DNA of 64,000 bases from [Chlorobium] sp. 445 (GCA_002763895.1 NSLH01000003.1:1-64000); one strand, 5' to 3'. Positions 28,248-37,930 are shown, numbered from the stretch's first letter. Numbers and translations are program-made. Notes: generated by a model not told the origin, from the letters alone.

Positions 28248-30745
28248 CTAAAAAGCAATGTTAAAGCCAACCGTAGGAATAAGTGGCAAGGCAAGTTGCT
28301 CAGTTACAGCGATCTCTGTACCACGCGCTGATTGTGTGATGCCCAAAACATTCTGTCGGTTATAGACATTCATAATATCGAGGTAGAGTTGCCAATTTAC
28401 TTCGCCCCATTTGCGCATGTAAGTCAAGCGTGCATCTAAGCGGTGATAATCGGGCATGCGGGCACTATTGATGCGCGTACCATCGCCAAAGTCGGGTAGA
28501 AAAATCGCAGTACCAGTTTGTGTGCGCAGCACTTGCCACTGTCCATCGATAAATGCTACAATTGGTCGGGTTTGCTGTGCAGGGGTGTAGGGCTGTCCAG
28601 ATGCAAATCGCCAGGTCAGTCCAAATTCCCACTCGCGGCTCGGGCGAAAGTTAAGCACAACATTAACACTGTGTGGTCTATCAAAAGCAAAGGTACAGTT
28701 TGACCGTATTGCATGCGCTCAGAGCGTGTAAAGGCATAACTAATCCACCCGTTGAACTTGTCAGACGGCGATGTGAGTTTTTTTCGAGCAAAATTTCTAC
28801 ACCGTAGATATTGCCTACTCCTGCATTAACTGGTGTAGGCAAAAGCAAGGTCTGCTCTACCTGTACAATGTTGTAAGAAGACGCAAGCAAAGGATTTTGT
28901 CCACTTCTCAGTTCAGCTTGCGCTACTACACTGCGCTGCTGCGTTTGCACAATAATGTCGGTGAGCAATTTGTAATAGCCCTCAACTTTGAGTTGCCACT
29001 CTGTACCAAACTCTTGCTGAATGCCGAAGATGTAATGCACCGCGCGTTCGGCATTGAGCCTTGAGACAGCATTACGGTCTGATAAATCCAGCACATGAGT
29101 CGGGTCGTCAAAGTCTAAGCGCAAAAGTCCAGGATTTTGGTCGATCCATTTTTCAATGCCGAGCGATTGATAAAAAATGCCAAGAGCAGCATTCAGTGAA
29201 GTACCGCTGATGACTTCTAGCCGAGCACTCAGGCGTGGCGAGAAGTAGCTTTTTGGAGAAGTTGGTAAAAATCCCAGCGCAATCCTGATTCGATAAAAAA
29301 ATGTGCGTGTGGGTTGAAATCGATCCTGAATAAACGCACTGATGCGTCCAAAACGCAGGGCAGCATCCAGTGCAGGCGGACGGCTAGAACCGTATTGAAG
29401 TTGTCGCTGCGCGACGCGAATGCTATCGCGCACATTGAAATCACGACGCGTGTATCTGAACTCGGTGTCAAGCCAATCGAGTGTTGCGCCAGCTTCAAGC
29501 TGGTGCGCGCCTGCACTAAGGTAGAAGCGTTGTGTAAGCGTCCATTTTTGCAGAAGACTTTTTTGGTCGTATTCGAGCACAGGGCGCGTCGTAAATGGGG
29601 TAAGTGTGGCTACAGCGTCTTGCGATAAGTTGGCTGTGCTCCCATTTTGATAGCGCGAAAGTATAGTCATCATGCTCAGTGTGGAACTTGGCGTGTATTT
29701 CCAAGTGAGTACAGCAAGGTAGTCCAATGCGCCCACACTGCCAGAGCCTGCAACTTGTCCGACCTGTGTGCGCGGAGCCGTACTGCGGCGCTCGACAAAT
29801 CCATCACTGGCAAGGTAAGCGGCTAGTTCAACTTGGTGCTCGCCTGTTGGACGAACGACAACTTTGAATTGTCCTTCAGTAAAGTTTGGCACAACGCTAA
29901 GATTGATAAGCGGACCGATGATTAAATCCAAGTATGTGCGGCGCGCCGATACCCACCACGAGCCATTGAGCGAAGGTATCCAGCCTTCGGTAACCAAATT
30001 GGCATCGAGCAAACTGACATTAGCACTCAGACTAAAGAGGCTGCTGCGCGTCCCTTCTCTGAAATTGGCTTCAAGCACGGCGCTCAACCGATCGCCATAT
30101 CGCACAGGAAACCCGCCTACATAAAGATTCAAGTTGCCCAGCGTCATCGGATTGAAAATAGAGACGCCACCGAAAATGCGATAGGGATTAAAGATTTCGA
30201 TATTTTCTAAGACAATGAGATTTTGATCAGCACCGCCGCCACGTATCACGAGTTGTGAGTAAAGATCGTTGTTGGGCATCACGCCGGGCAAGGTGTAAAG
30301 CGCACGATGAAGATCCTCAAGTGCGCCAGCTGTCATAGCAAGCCGCTTTGGATTGAGCGTATAGGTCGAAGGGTTGTCTATCGTTTCAGCACTGACTTCA
30401 ATTTCACTGGCTTCAGGGACTTTTTCTTTTAGTGCAATGATGAGCGTGTCGCTAAGGCTTGTGCCAATGATAAGCTCTTGCGTGAAAGGTTGATACCCAG
30501 TGAGCGTGGCTTGCAAAGTGTAAGCGCCCGAATCAAGTTCAGCAATAAGAAATCGACCTTTGCGGTCAGTAACTGCGCCTTTGCTCGTACCGAGCAGTAC
30601 AACTTTTACGCCCGATAGATTTTCTTCAGTAAGTGCATCAAATCACTTTACCGAAAAGTCTATAGCGGTCTGATGATTGCGCCATCACAGCGCATGAAAG
30701 CATCAGGAGCAAGAGAATTGACCAGAGCGTTACAAACCATTTCAT
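28248..30745 (-). CDS. TonB-dependent receptor with carboxypeptidase-regulatory-like domain (three frameshifts)
   Basis: The true start is ATG at 30745, giving the signal peptide MKWFVTLWSILLLL..AVMAQ. A CarboxypepD_reg-like domain follows (KVIDALTEENLSGVKVVL), then a plug with TLPGVMPNNDLYSQLVIRGGGADQ and VGGFPVRYGDRLSAVLE, and a long beta barrel ending LIPTVGFNIAF. Three single-base errors interrupt it: an extra base in 30640-30642, a missing A in the run 28778-28784, and a missing base in 28689-28691. The last correction gives PFAFDRPHSVNVVLNFRPS. Corrected length is about 832 residues. It follows pgpA after 58 bp. The plug type resembles receptors without an adjacent SusD; the ligand is unknown. 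Confidence 0.85.
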
Positions 30746-30803
30746 ACACAGTCAAAGTGTTAAGTGCATGAGACTTGCAGTGCGAGCATGGTCGCTAAAT
30801 CAC

Positions 30804-31265
30804 TTATCCAATGCGGGAGAAAATCCATAACAAGACCTGACAAGTCAGGTTAGCATAAATTCCTGCCATCACATCATCCATCATTACGCCCCAACCATGA
30901 GGCAATTTTTGCAGTCTATTCACGGGCTCAGGCTTGATGATGTCGTAGAGACGAAAGATGCTGAAAGACAGTGCCATAGCAAGAAAGGTTTTGGGCAGAA
31001 AGAGCAAGGCAATCCACTGACCGACCACTTCATCAATTGTTGCTTCTTTTGGGTCATGACCATATTCTTCTTCCAAAACTGAACTTGACCATACACCCAG
31101 CACGAAGCCAATCACAATTGCACCAAGCAAAATAACAGGTTCAGAAAGCTTGGGCACAAACCAGTAGAGCAGTACTGCAAGCAGGCTGCCGAATGTACCT
31201 GTGGCGTAGCGCAGATAGCCTGTGCCAAGTCCGGTGCCAAAAAGTTTTGCGAAAAAAAGTATCAT
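30804..31265 (-). CDS. pgpA: Phosphatidylglycerophosphatase A
   Basis: PgpA removes the phosphate from phosphatidylglycerophosphate to give phosphatidylglycerol. The 153-residue membrane protein has the family pattern GTGLGTGYLRYATGTFGSL near the N-terminus, then EEEYGHDPKEATIDEVVGQWIALLFLP, the predicted acidic metal site, and FRLYDIIKPEPVNRLQKLPHGWGVMMDDVMAGIYAN. Four hydrophobic segments are evident. It lies 10 bp downstream of pgsA, which makes its substrate, a clear functional pair on the minus strand. Confidence 0.95.
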   Translation of the reverse strand: MILFFAKLFGTGLGTGYLRYATGTFGSLLAVLLYWFVPKLSEPVILLGAIVIGFVLGVWSSSVLEEEYGHDPKEATIDEVVGQWIALLFLPKTFLAMALSFSIFRLYDIIKPEPVNRLQKLPHGWGVMMDDVMAGIYANLTCQVLLWIFSRIG

Positions 31266-31275
31266 TAGCTTCTAG

Positions 31276-31893
31276 CTAAGCATTTGCCGATGAGCGGACC
31301 TCGAGATAGACAGCGCGCAAAGTCTGCCAGTTTTCGACCAGATAGGCAGCACCCGTATAGACCGTGTAAATCGTCAGAGCCAGCATGGCAACATACACCA
31401 CAGGTGAGTGCAGATACGCAGAGGCTTTGTCGGCAATAGCGCTGCCAAACACACTGCGCTCTGAGCAGAGCATCAAAAAGAGAAGTAAATACGCTAAGAC
31501 ATTCTGCAGTAGCGTTTTGATTTTAGCGGATTTGCTGGTGATGACAGGCTTATCTTTGAGTTCAGCATACAGCCGCAGGGCAGTAACAAGTACATCGCGC
31601 GCAAGGACAATGAGCACCATCCAAAGCTCAACGATACCACTTGCTACAAAGATAAGAAAGGCAGAGGTGATAAGAATTTTATCAGCAAGTGGGTCCATAA
31701 ACGCGCCCCAGCGTGTGGTCTCTCCATACTTGCGAGCATGGTAACCATCGTAGAGGTCAGTCAGAGAAGCAACAGTGAAGACACCAAGACCGATGAGGCG
31801 CAGGGCAGAACTCTCTGAGAGCATAAGCCAAACAAACAACGGCGTAAGCACAATGCGCAATACCGTCAGTTGATTGGATAAAGTCATGTTCAT
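31276..31893 (-). CDS. pgsA: CDP-diacylglycerol-glycerol-3-phosphate 3-phosphatidyltransferase
   Basis: PgsA makes phosphatidylglycerophosphate from CDP-diacylglycerol and glycerol-3-phosphate in the inner membrane. The complete CDP-alcohol phosphotransferase signature DG-x2-AR-x8-G-x3-D-x3-D is present in DLYDGYHARKYGET and WGAFMDPLADK. Several membrane helices surround it. The start is placed at MNMTLSNQLTVLRI (31893) because this matches family N-termini; the longer in-frame extension to 31980 does not. The corrected length is 205 residues. pgpA follows immediately and catalyses the next step. Confidence 0.95.
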   Translation of the reverse strand: MNMTLSNQLTVLRIVLTPLFVWLMLSESSALRLIGLGVFTVASLTDLYDGYHARKYGETTRWGAFMDPLADKILITSAFLIFVASGIVELWMVLIVLARDVLVTALRLYAELKDKPVITSKSAKIKTLLQNVLAYLLLFLMLCSERSVFGSAIADKASAYLHSPVVYVAMLALTIYTVYTGAAYLVENWQTLRAVYLEVRSSANA

Positions 31894-31981
31894 TGCCTTT
31901 GCTCGTTTTGAGTCTTGCTGTGTTGCTCGAAACATACTTTTCTTAGCGCTTGCGTGCAAGACGAAGGAGCAAAATTGCAAT

Positions 31982-32245
31982 TTAGAGCAAAATCACCCCT
32001 TCAATGCGGGAGGCAGCACGGTAAATACCAATAATTTCTTCGCTGGATTGCATTTCAAGTTCAGCGGTTACACTGATATAATTGCCATTGCGAGAGGATT
32101 TGGTGGTAAAAGGCTTCGCTTCAAAAATGCCAATCAATTCTTGGGCTTTTTCAAGCGGTGCAATGAATTTGAAGAGAAAGAGGCTAGGATATTTGAGTTG
32201 CTCGTCAAGTCGAGCTTGCAGGCCATCAAAGGAGATATCTTTCAT
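31982..32245 (-). CDS. DUF493 family protein
   Basis: This 87-residue ferredoxin-like-fold protein starts MKDISFDGLQARLDEQLKYPSLF at 32245; the in-frame extension to 32302 is not typical. The YPSLFLFKFI strand and the C-terminal block GNYISVTAELEMQSSEEII..YRAASRIEGVILL are diagnostic of DUF493 (YbeD-like). Related proteins are small putative regulators; no enzyme motif exists. It heads the pgsA-pgpA run on the minus strand. Confidence 0.85.
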   Translation of the reverse strand: MKDISFDGLQARLDEQLKYPSLFLFKFIAPLEKAQELIGIFEAKPFTTKSSRNGNYISVTAELEMQSSEEIIGIYRAASRIEGVILL

Positions 32246-32363
32246 GTGCAACAAAAATGAGTTGAGTTTCTCGTAGATAGGTAAGTTCAAGCGAATTAAC
32301 AAGCCTTTTGCAAAAAATACTGACGAAGTATGGTGTTTATTTGTGTTTTAGGTTCATCAGTTG

Positions 32364-32375
32364 CTTGCATGCAAG
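32364..32375. repeat. 12-bp perfect palindrome CTTGCATGCAAG
   Basis: CTTGCATGCAAG lies between divergent DUF493 and the methyltransferase gene, about 37 bp before the chosen ATG at 32412. A related TTGCATGCAA occurs at 17244-17253. It could be an operator, but short self-complementary words of this type recur in the window. Confidence 0.25.
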
Positions 32376-32411
32376 AAAATCGCGCATTCTTTCCTAAATT
32401 TCAACAAGTTA

Positions 32412-33047
32412 ATGCAAAAAACTATGTCCGCATCAGAAAAATCATTGAGCGAAAGCAAACTGCTCTCTAAAGCCCAACGGCTACTGAAACATGCACTAGG
32501 CAAAGACAATGAAGAAAAATGGCAAGAGCAGTATGCACGCGGCGAATGGGCATGGCTACGCAACTTGGATGAGCTAGCGCACCACAGTATTCTTGCAGGT
32601 TACTTTATGCGGCTTAAACCGCATGGCTCGCTGCTCGACATGGGCTGCGGCGAAGGAATCTTGCAGGAGAGCATTCCTGAAACGATGTATTCCAAGTATG
32701 TTGGTGTTGATTTTTCTGAGCCGATCAAGCTTGCGGCTCATAAATGCACAGAGCGCACGCAGTTCGTGGTCGGTGATATGAATACCTATGTGCCCAACGA
32801 ACAATTTGATGCTATTGTCTTTAACGAATCGATTTACTACCTGAATAATCCGCTTAAAGGCTTACAGCGCTACGCTGAGTATCTCAAACCCGATGGTATT
32901 TTCCTTATCTCAATTTTTATCAAAGACAAGCACGAGGAGATTTGGCGTCAAATTCAGAGTGTGTTCCCGCCACTGGATGCCGTTACGGTCTATAACCAAA
33001 AAGGTACGGGCTGGACTTGCAAAGTGCTCACGGCTCCGAAGAGATGA
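32412..33047 (+). CDS. Class I SAM-dependent methyltransferase
   Basis: The protein has about 211 residues. The SAM-binding motif I is LLDMGCGEGIL near residue 77, motif II is the acidic VGVDFSEPIKLA, and the post-II segment VVGDMNTYVP..FDAIVFNESIYYLN fits a Rossmann-fold methyltransferase. The C-terminal part holds strands (GIFLISIFI, GWTCKVL). A preceding segment NEEKWQEQYARGEWAWL resembles small-molecule methyltransferases. The substrate is unknown. ATG 32412 or 32424 are both possible starts; the TTG at 32361 would extend into a palindrome and is less likely. xerC follows after 63 bp. Confidence 0.8.
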   Translation: MQKTMSASEKSLSESKLLSKAQRLLKHALGKDNEEKWQEQYARGEWAWLRNLDELAHHSILAGYFMRLKPHGSLLDMGCGEGILQESIPETMYSKYVGVDFSEPIKLAAHKCTERTQFVVGDMNTYVPNEQFDAIVFNESIYYLNNPLKGLQRYAEYLKPDGIFLISIFIKDKHEEIWRQIQSVFPPLDAVTVYNQKGTGWTCKVLTAPKR

Positions 33048-33110
33048 CCGTATGAACGGCATGTTCAACACGCAGAGCATAGCATGTTCATTGTCTAAAC
33101 ACCTTCAATT

Positions 33111-34052
33111 ATGAAAGATGCTCAAGCGTTACTGCATCAATTTCTGTGTCATCTTGAGTTTGAGCGGCGGCTTTCGCGCCATACGCTGGTTGCCTATCAA
33201 ACCGATCTGAACCAGTTTTGTGAGTTCTTGCAACGCCACTTTGAGACGGCACATCTTGACCATACGGTGCTAAGTCAAATTGATGCGCTCACGATTCGGT
33301 TGTGGATGGGCGAGTTGCTCTCGCAAGCTATGCAGCCGCGCTCAATCGGGCGCAAACTTGCAGCTGTAAAAAGTTTCTTTAGATATCTTGTCCATACAGG
33401 TGAGCTACCTGCCTCGCCAGCGGCATCGGTCAAGACGCCAAAGATAGATAAGCGTCTGCCGCAGTTTCTCAGCATAGAGCAGACACGAAAACTCTTCGAT
33501 GAAGAACTTGCTAAAATAGACACCGAAAGTTTTGAAGGATGCCGCGACAGAGCTATACTTGAGCTGCTCTACAGTTCAGGGTTGCGTCTGTCGGAACTTA
33601 TTTCGCTGCAGCTCGAAGATATAGATATGAAGAATGGGCTTGTGAGAGTGTTAGGAAAAGGTAAGAAACATCGTCTTGTTCCATTCGGAAATTTAGCAAA
33701 AGAGGCGCTAAAAAAATACTTTGAAGTTCGTGAGAATGTGCTTAACATTCACGCAGAGAGACGACGCGATAATGCTTCGGTTGTATTTCTGACGGCGAAA
33801 GCCGAGCGCGTCTATCCAATGCTAGTGCAACGGCTCGTCAAGAAATATCTGGGAGGGATTACGGAAATGAGAAAGAAAAGCCCGCATGTCCTGCGCCACA
33901 CTTTTGCCACACATCTGCTCAACAATGGCGCTGATCTCAGAAACGTTAGCGAGATGCTCGGACACAGTAACCTTTCTACAACTGAAATCTACACTCACGT
34001 CACATTTGAACGATTGAAGGAGGTCTACCAGCAGTCGCATCCCAAAGCATAA
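33111..34052 (+). CDS. xerC: Tyrosine recombinase XerC-like
   Basis: Site-specific recombinase of the type that resolves chromosome dimers at dif. The 313-residue protein has an N-terminal SAM-like DNA-binding domain (HQFLCHLEFERRLSRHTLVAYQTDL) and a catalytic domain. The catalytic residues are visible: arginine in LYSSGLRLSEL, lysine in VLGKGKKHRLVP, H-x-x-R in HVLRHTFATH, histidine in LGHSNLSTTEIYTHV and the nucleophilic tyrosine in that same stretch. It is full length and free of integrase-type extensions, and no att-like repeats flank it. So it is housekeeping Xer rather than a phage integrase. XerC rather than XerD is a guess. Confidence 0.9.
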   Translation: MKDAQALLHQFLCHLEFERRLSRHTLVAYQTDLNQFCEFLQRHFETAHLDHTVLSQIDALTIRLWMGELLSQAMQPRSIGRKLAAVKSFFRYLVHTGELPASPAASVKTPKIDKRLPQFLSIEQTRKLFDEELAKIDTESFEGCRDRAILELLYSSGLRLSELISLQLEDIDMKNGLVRVLGKGKKHRLVPFGNLAKEALKKYFEVRENVLNIHAERRRDNASVVFLTAKAERVYPMLVQRLVKKYLGGITEMRKKSPHVLRHTFATHLLNNGADLRNVSEMLGHSNLSTTEIYTHVTFERLKEVYQQSHPKA

Positions 34053-34141
34053 TGATTTGGAGCAGTACAGTCCAATATGCGAAGCCCTACAGTTCTTCTT
34101 GGGGCGTCGTCTTCTTAAATCACAACGAAAGGAGAAGCGAT

Positions 34142-34489
34142 ATGAACAGAGCTCAACTGAACGGACAGAAGCATTTCCCAAGAGAAATGCGGATTCAATT
34201 CACGGTGCGCCATACATCGAAACATCATCACCCTGTTGAGCAATACGCACGACTTGCCGTGCAAGAGTTTCAGAAGTATTATGATGGTATTACGGATTGT
34301 CATATTGTGCTTGACCACCAAAAGAATGATTATGTCAACAATAAACTGGCTGAAATCACGATTCATGTGCATCACCATACTTTCGTATCCAGAGAGGCTG
34401 CAGAGACGTATGAAAAAGCAATTGATGCCTGTGTAATGCATATCAGCCGTCAGTTACAAAAGTATAAAGAAAAAGTACGCCATCTCTAA
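34142..34489 (+). CDS. hpf: Ribosome hibernation promoting factor / RaiA family
   Basis: HPF/YfiA-type proteins bind the 30S decoding region and silence or dimerise ribosomes in stationary phase. The 115-residue short form reads RIQFTVRHTSKHHHPVEQYAR, YYDGITDCHIVLDHQKND and AEITIHVHHHTFVSREAAETYEKAIDACVMHISRQLQKYKEK. These match the family's beta-alpha-beta pattern. The start at 34142 is chosen because GAAAGGAGAAGCG sits just before it. Upstream in-frame codons (from 34052) have no such signal. A strong hairpin follows the gene. It lacks the C-terminal dimerisation domain of long HPF. Confidence 0.9.
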   Translation: MNRAQLNGQKHFPREMRIQFTVRHTSKHHHPVEQYARLAVQEFQKYYDGITDCHIVLDHQKNDYVNNKLAEITIHVHHHTFVSREAAETYEKAIDACVMHISRQLQKYKEKVRHL

Positions 34490-34511
34490 TCATGTCGTTT
34501 GAATGAGCAAC

Positions 34512-34557
34512 TTGGGCGAACAGCGTATCGTAGGAGTCTCAGACGTTGTTCGCCCAA
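34512..34557 (+). terminator. Long inverted repeat after hpf
   Basis: TTGGGCGAACA (34512-34522) pairs perfectly over 11 bp with TGTTCGCCCAA (34547-34557), closing a 24-nt loop. ACTGTTTAATG follows. It is probably an intrinsic terminator for hpf. Confidence 0.6.
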
Positions 34558-34697
34558 ACTGTTTAATGATAAAGACTGTGCTACTTCACACAATTTTCAC
34601 ACAATCTCTGGTTTGATGCTCATAGAGTTCAATAAAAAGCCGCTTAAAAAAAAGTTCAATATCCGTTGCGGAGTTTTACAATCAGATTAGCTTAAAG

Positions 34698-35627
34698 ATG
34701 GGAGTTGCGCTCGAGCGCCTCAATGAGGTCGATATGTCGAAGCGCAAAGTAGTCGAGCGCGACATTCACCGTCCAGGGCTGGCGCTGGCAGGCTTTACCA
34801 ACCTTTTTACTTACAAGCGCGTTCAAATTTTTGGCAACACTGAAACACGCTTTCTTAATCACCTGCCACCTGCAAAACGCATTCAAGCCTTCGAGAATAT
34901 CACCAAGTTCAAAATGCCGTGCATTTGCTTGACCGATAGCAATCGGCTCGATAAAGCACTCATCGAGCTTGCTACACAAGCAGGCATACCTGTGTTTCGC
35001 ACAGAAATGCCGACTACGAAATTTATTTACCTTGTTACTGATTTTCTCGACGATCACTTCGCACCGCATCAAACTTATCATGGCTCAATGGTCGATGTCT
35101 ATGGCATTGGCATGCTGCTTGTGGGACGCAGCGGCATTGGTAAGTCAGAAATCGCACTGGATTTGGTTGAGCGCGGTCATCGCTTGGTGGCAGATGATGC
35201 GGTGGTCTTAACGCGTAAAGGTGAATCGGTCTTGATTGGCTCAGGCACAAACCTCGTGGGGCATTTTATGGAAATTCGTGGGCTCGGCATTATTGATGTG
35301 CAAGCCATGTTTGGGGTGCGTGCCATTCGCTATCAAAAGCGCTTGGAAGTGGTAGTAGAACTGCTCGAGTGGGATTCAAGTCGAGAATACGACCGCACAG
35401 GACTTGAGCCCAAATTTCTCAACATTCTCGGCGTCAATGTTCAGCACATTCAGCTGCCGATTTATCCGGGCAAAAATATCACGGTCATTGCAGAGGTGAT
35501 TGCACTCAATTACCTGCTCAAGCACTATGGTTATGATGCTGCTAAAGCTTTCGAGCAGCGCCTTACTGAAAAATCGCCGCGCAGAGTGGGGCGCGTCAAC
35601 GTGGCAACGGGCTGCAACGCTCCGTAG
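34698..35627 (+). CDS. hprK: HPr kinase/phosphorylase
   Basis: HprK phosphorylates and dephosphorylates HPr on serine to couple carbon status to regulation. The N-terminal domain includes FTNLFTYKRVQIFGNTE. The catalytic C-terminal domain has the histidine in YHGSMVDVYG, the Walker A LLVGRSGIGKSEIALDL, the VADDAVVL segment and the HprK signature EIRGLGIIDVQAMFG, ending near KSPRRVGRVN. Length (309 aa, or 297 from an internal ATG at 34734) is normal. No HPr or PTS gene is nearby. In phototrophic Chlorobi and other groups HprK is often kept without a sugar PTS, so its role may be non-classical. Confidence 0.93.
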   Translation: MGVALERLNEVDMSKRKVVERDIHRPGLALAGFTNLFTYKRVQIFGNTETRFLNHLPPAKRIQAFENITKFKMPCICLTDSNRLDKALIELATQAGIPVFRTEMPTTKFIYLVTDFLDDHFAPHQTYHGSMVDVYGIGMLLVGRSGIGKSEIALDLVERGHRLVADDAVVLTRKGESVLIGSGTNLVGHFMEIRGLGIIDVQAMFGVRAIRYQKRLEVVVELLEWDSSREYDRTGLEPKFLNILGVNVQHIQLPIYPGKNITVIAEVIALNYLLKHYGYDAAKAFEQRLTEKSPRRVGRVNVATGCNAP

Positions 35628-35729
35628 AGTATTTCGAGCATGACTTTGAATAAAGTTTGCTTCAGCGTCGGCTCGATTGCATTTTGCAACTTGTTTGCAA
35701 ACTCAAACATTTGTAGTTAAACGCAAATT

Positions 35730-36386
35730 ATGCCAATTACACTCAAAAATGTGATAAAACAATACACTCCTCAGAGTACACTTACCCTGAACATTCCAAA
35801 CTTCTCGGTCAATGACGGCGAACATCTCGCATTAGTGGGTCGATCAGGAAGTGGTAAATCCACACTGCTGAATTTGATTGCAGGTATTCTTACCCCAACC
35901 AGCGGCATGATTGACCTCAATGGCACAGACATTGCCAAACTCTCTGAAGCAAAACGCGATCTGTTTCGGGCAGAAAACATTGGATATGTGTTTCAAACTT
36001 TTAACCTCATTCAAAGCCTTACAGCCTGCGAAAATGTGCTGTTAGCCATGAGCTTTGCCAAGAAAGTGCAGCAGCCCAAAGCCCGCGCTAAAGAACTCTT
36101 GCAACTTGTGGGGTTGGGTGAAAAAGCGCATCTAAAACCGCGAGAACTCTCAGTCGGAGAGCAGCAGCGTGTAGCGATTGCTCGCGCTATTGCAAATGAG
36201 CCACGCATTATCTTAGCTGATGAACCAACGGCGAATCTGGATGAGCAAAATGCTGATACGGTGTTGAACCTCTTATTGGAACTTGCCTCAAAAGAAAATC
36301 GCATACTTTTGCTCGTAACGCACGAGCGTGATGTAGCGGCGCGTTTGCCGCGCACGCTGGAACTAAAATCTATCAATCATGCCTAG
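35730..36386 (+). CDS. ABC transporter ATP-binding protein (LolD/MacB-like)
   Basis: The 218-residue ATPase subunit has Walker A GRSGSGKSTLLN, a Q-loop (GYVFQTFNLIQSLTACENV), the ABC signature LSVGEQQRVAIARA and Walker B RIILADEPTANLDEQ, with H-loop VTHERD. The FQTFNLI and PTANLD pattern is that of the LolD/MacB/FtsE branch, which drives lipoprotein release or mechanotransmission. Its membrane partner is not adjacent, so the substrate is open. Its stop overlaps the start of the following LOG-family gene by 8 bp. Confidence 0.9.
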   Translation: MPITLKNVIKQYTPQSTLTLNIPNFSVNDGEHLALVGRSGSGKSTLLNLIAGILTPTSGMIDLNGTDIAKLSEAKRDLFRAENIGYVFQTFNLIQSLTACENVLLAMSFAKKVQQPKARAKELLQLVGLGEKAHLKPRELSVGEQQRVAIARAIANEPRIILADEPTANLDEQNADTVLNLLLELASKENRILLLVTHERDVAARLPRTLELKSINHA

Positions 36387-37221
36387 CCGTATGCCAAAAT
36401 CCACTGCAAAAAAGAATGCATCGTCATCTGCCAAAAGAAAGGAGAGTGATGCCACAAGCAAAACGATACTCAACGGCAAACCAAAGAACGGTCTTGCAAA
36501 ACATGGTCAGAAAGTGATGTGGAGTGCTACTGCAAATCTCAGCGATGAAAAGCTGCGTGCGTGGATTGCATTAAGCCACGAGGGCTGGCGTGTGTTTCGT
36601 ATTATGTCAGAGTTTGTCGCTGGCTTTGAAAAAATGTCAGAATTAGGTCCTGCGGTGACCATTTTCGGCTCGGCACGCGTCAAAAAAAACGACAAGTATT
36701 ACAAGATGGCGGAGCACATGGCGGAACTGCTGGCACAAAACGGTTTGGGCGTAATTTCAGGCGGCGGACCCGGCATTATGGAAGCAGCTAACAAAGGTGC
36801 AAAAAAAGCAGGCGGGGCATCAATCGGCTTCAATATCGAACTGCCGCACGAACAAAAACCCAATGATTACATTGACCCCGACAAATTGCTTACATTCAAT
36901 TACTTCTTTGTGCGCAAGATGATGTTCGTCAAGTATTCGCAAGCCTTTATCGTGATGCCGGGCGGTTATGGCACGCTCGATGAACTCTCCGAAGCCATTA
37001 CACTGATGCAAACCAAAAAGACATCAGCATTCCCCGTTGTGCTGATTGGCTCTGAGTTCTGGGGCGGGTTGATGGATTGGATAAAAAACACAATGTTCAA
37101 AAAGTATCACTACATCGCCGCATCCGACCTTGATTTTATGCGCCTTGTCGATACGCCCGAAGAAGCACTAAAAATTATTTTAGATTTCTACGCCGAGTGC
37201 GACTTTGCACCGAACTTCTAA
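36379..37221 (+). CDS. LOG family (TIGR00730-like) Rossmann-fold protein
   Basis: This 280-residue protein belongs to the LOG/cytokinin riboside monophosphate phosphoribohydrolase family. It carries the paired signatures GVISGGGPGIMEAANKG and MPGGYGTLDELSEAI, within a TIFGSARV..YYKMAE..AELLAQ framework. It has an unusually lysine- and serine-rich N-terminal tail of about 50 residues (MPKSTAKKNASSSAKRKES), which may be disordered. In bacteria these enzymes hydrolyse nucleotide monophosphates or act in nucleotide salvage; the physiological substrate here is unknown. It overlaps the end of the ABC ATPase gene. Confidence 0.85.
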   Translation: MPSRMPKSTAKKNASSSAKRKESDATSKTILNGKPKNGLAKHGQKVMWSATANLSDEKLRAWIALSHEGWRVFRIMSEFVAGFEKMSELGPAVTIFGSARVKKNDKYYKMAEHMAELLAQNGLGVISGGGPGIMEAANKGAKKAGGASIGFNIELPHEQKPNDYIDPDKLLTFNYFFVRKMMFVKYSQAFIVMPGGYGTLDELSEAITLMQTKKTSAFPVVLIGSEFWGGLMDWIKNTMFKKYHYIAASDLDFMRLVDTPEEALKIILDFYAECDFAPNF

Positions 37222-37239
37222 GTGGGCTAAAACTCAAAG

Positions 37240-37929
37240 TCAAACACTGCGAACGGCAAGATGCTGTGCAAGTCGTGCTGAACGCACACGCAAGTTATGC
37301 ATCCAGAAAAACAGCGCAATAAAGCCAAGCATGGAACCGTAGAGAATTAACCGAATTTCTATGTCCGTGGTGCTTGAGACGGCAGGATTGACATCGCCTT
37401 TATCGGAACCGGGATGCAAGCCGGGCACCATTCTCGGCAAAATAAAGTACAGGAAGATTAAGGCAGGGAAAGAAAAAATGCTGTAGACGCTCGAGAGCAT
37501 AGCACGTTTTTCTGCAGTAGGCACGCTTGCACGCAAGGCGAAATAAGCTGAATACATCAGAAAAACCAGAAAAATGGTGGTCTGACGTGGGTCCCAATGC
37601 CAGAATTGTCCCCAAGTAACTTTAGCCCAAATCGCGCCGGTGACCATAGCCAAAAGATTAAACAAAAAGCCGAGGCTTGAGGCGGATTCGGCTGCTATGT
37701 CGTGCTCCAAATCTTTTGTGCGCAGATATGCGATGCTATACCAAACGGAAGTGAGAAAAGCAACGACAGCCGTAATCGCCATAGGGACATGAAAGTACAT
37801 ATTGCGTGTGGTCTCGCTGAGCATCCCGACTTTATTTGGCGAAAGTAAGGCGGCTGCAATGATAACGACGAACCAGACATACAGCCCGATTTGAAACGCT
37901 AATTTTTTAGTCATGTTACTATCTCTCAT
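37240..37929 (-). CDS. ccmC: Cytochrome c biogenesis protein CcmC/CcsA-type
   Basis: This six-helix haem-handling membrane protein has 229 residues. The tryptophan-rich signature WGQFWHWDPRQT near residue 107 is the haem-binding WWD motif of the CcmC/CcsA family. A conserved histidine in FHVPMA lies near residue 47, and a second in PGLHPGS on the extracytoplasmic side. The gene overlaps nothing but follows the OppB-like permease after a 1-bp gap on the same strand. No other ccm gene is in the window, so the rest of the cytochrome c maturation set is elsewhere. CcmC rather than CcsA is a length-based call. Confidence 0.85.
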   Translation of the reverse strand: MRDSNMTKKLAFQIGLYVWFVVIIAAALLSPNKVGMLSETTRNMYFHVPMAITAVVAFLTSVWYSIAYLRTKDLEHDIAAESASSLGFLFNLLAMVTGAIWAKVTWGQFWHWDPRQTTIFLVFLMYSAYFALRASVPTAEKRAMLSSVYSIFSFPALIFLYFILPRMVPGLHPGSDKGDVNPAVSSTTDIEIRLILYGSMLGFIALFFWMHNLRVRSARLAQHLAVRSV

Positions 37930-37930
37930 G

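Noticed and set aside
34499-34690. 63-codon frame between hpf and hprK
   Set aside because: It overlaps the terminator stem and shows no conserved features.
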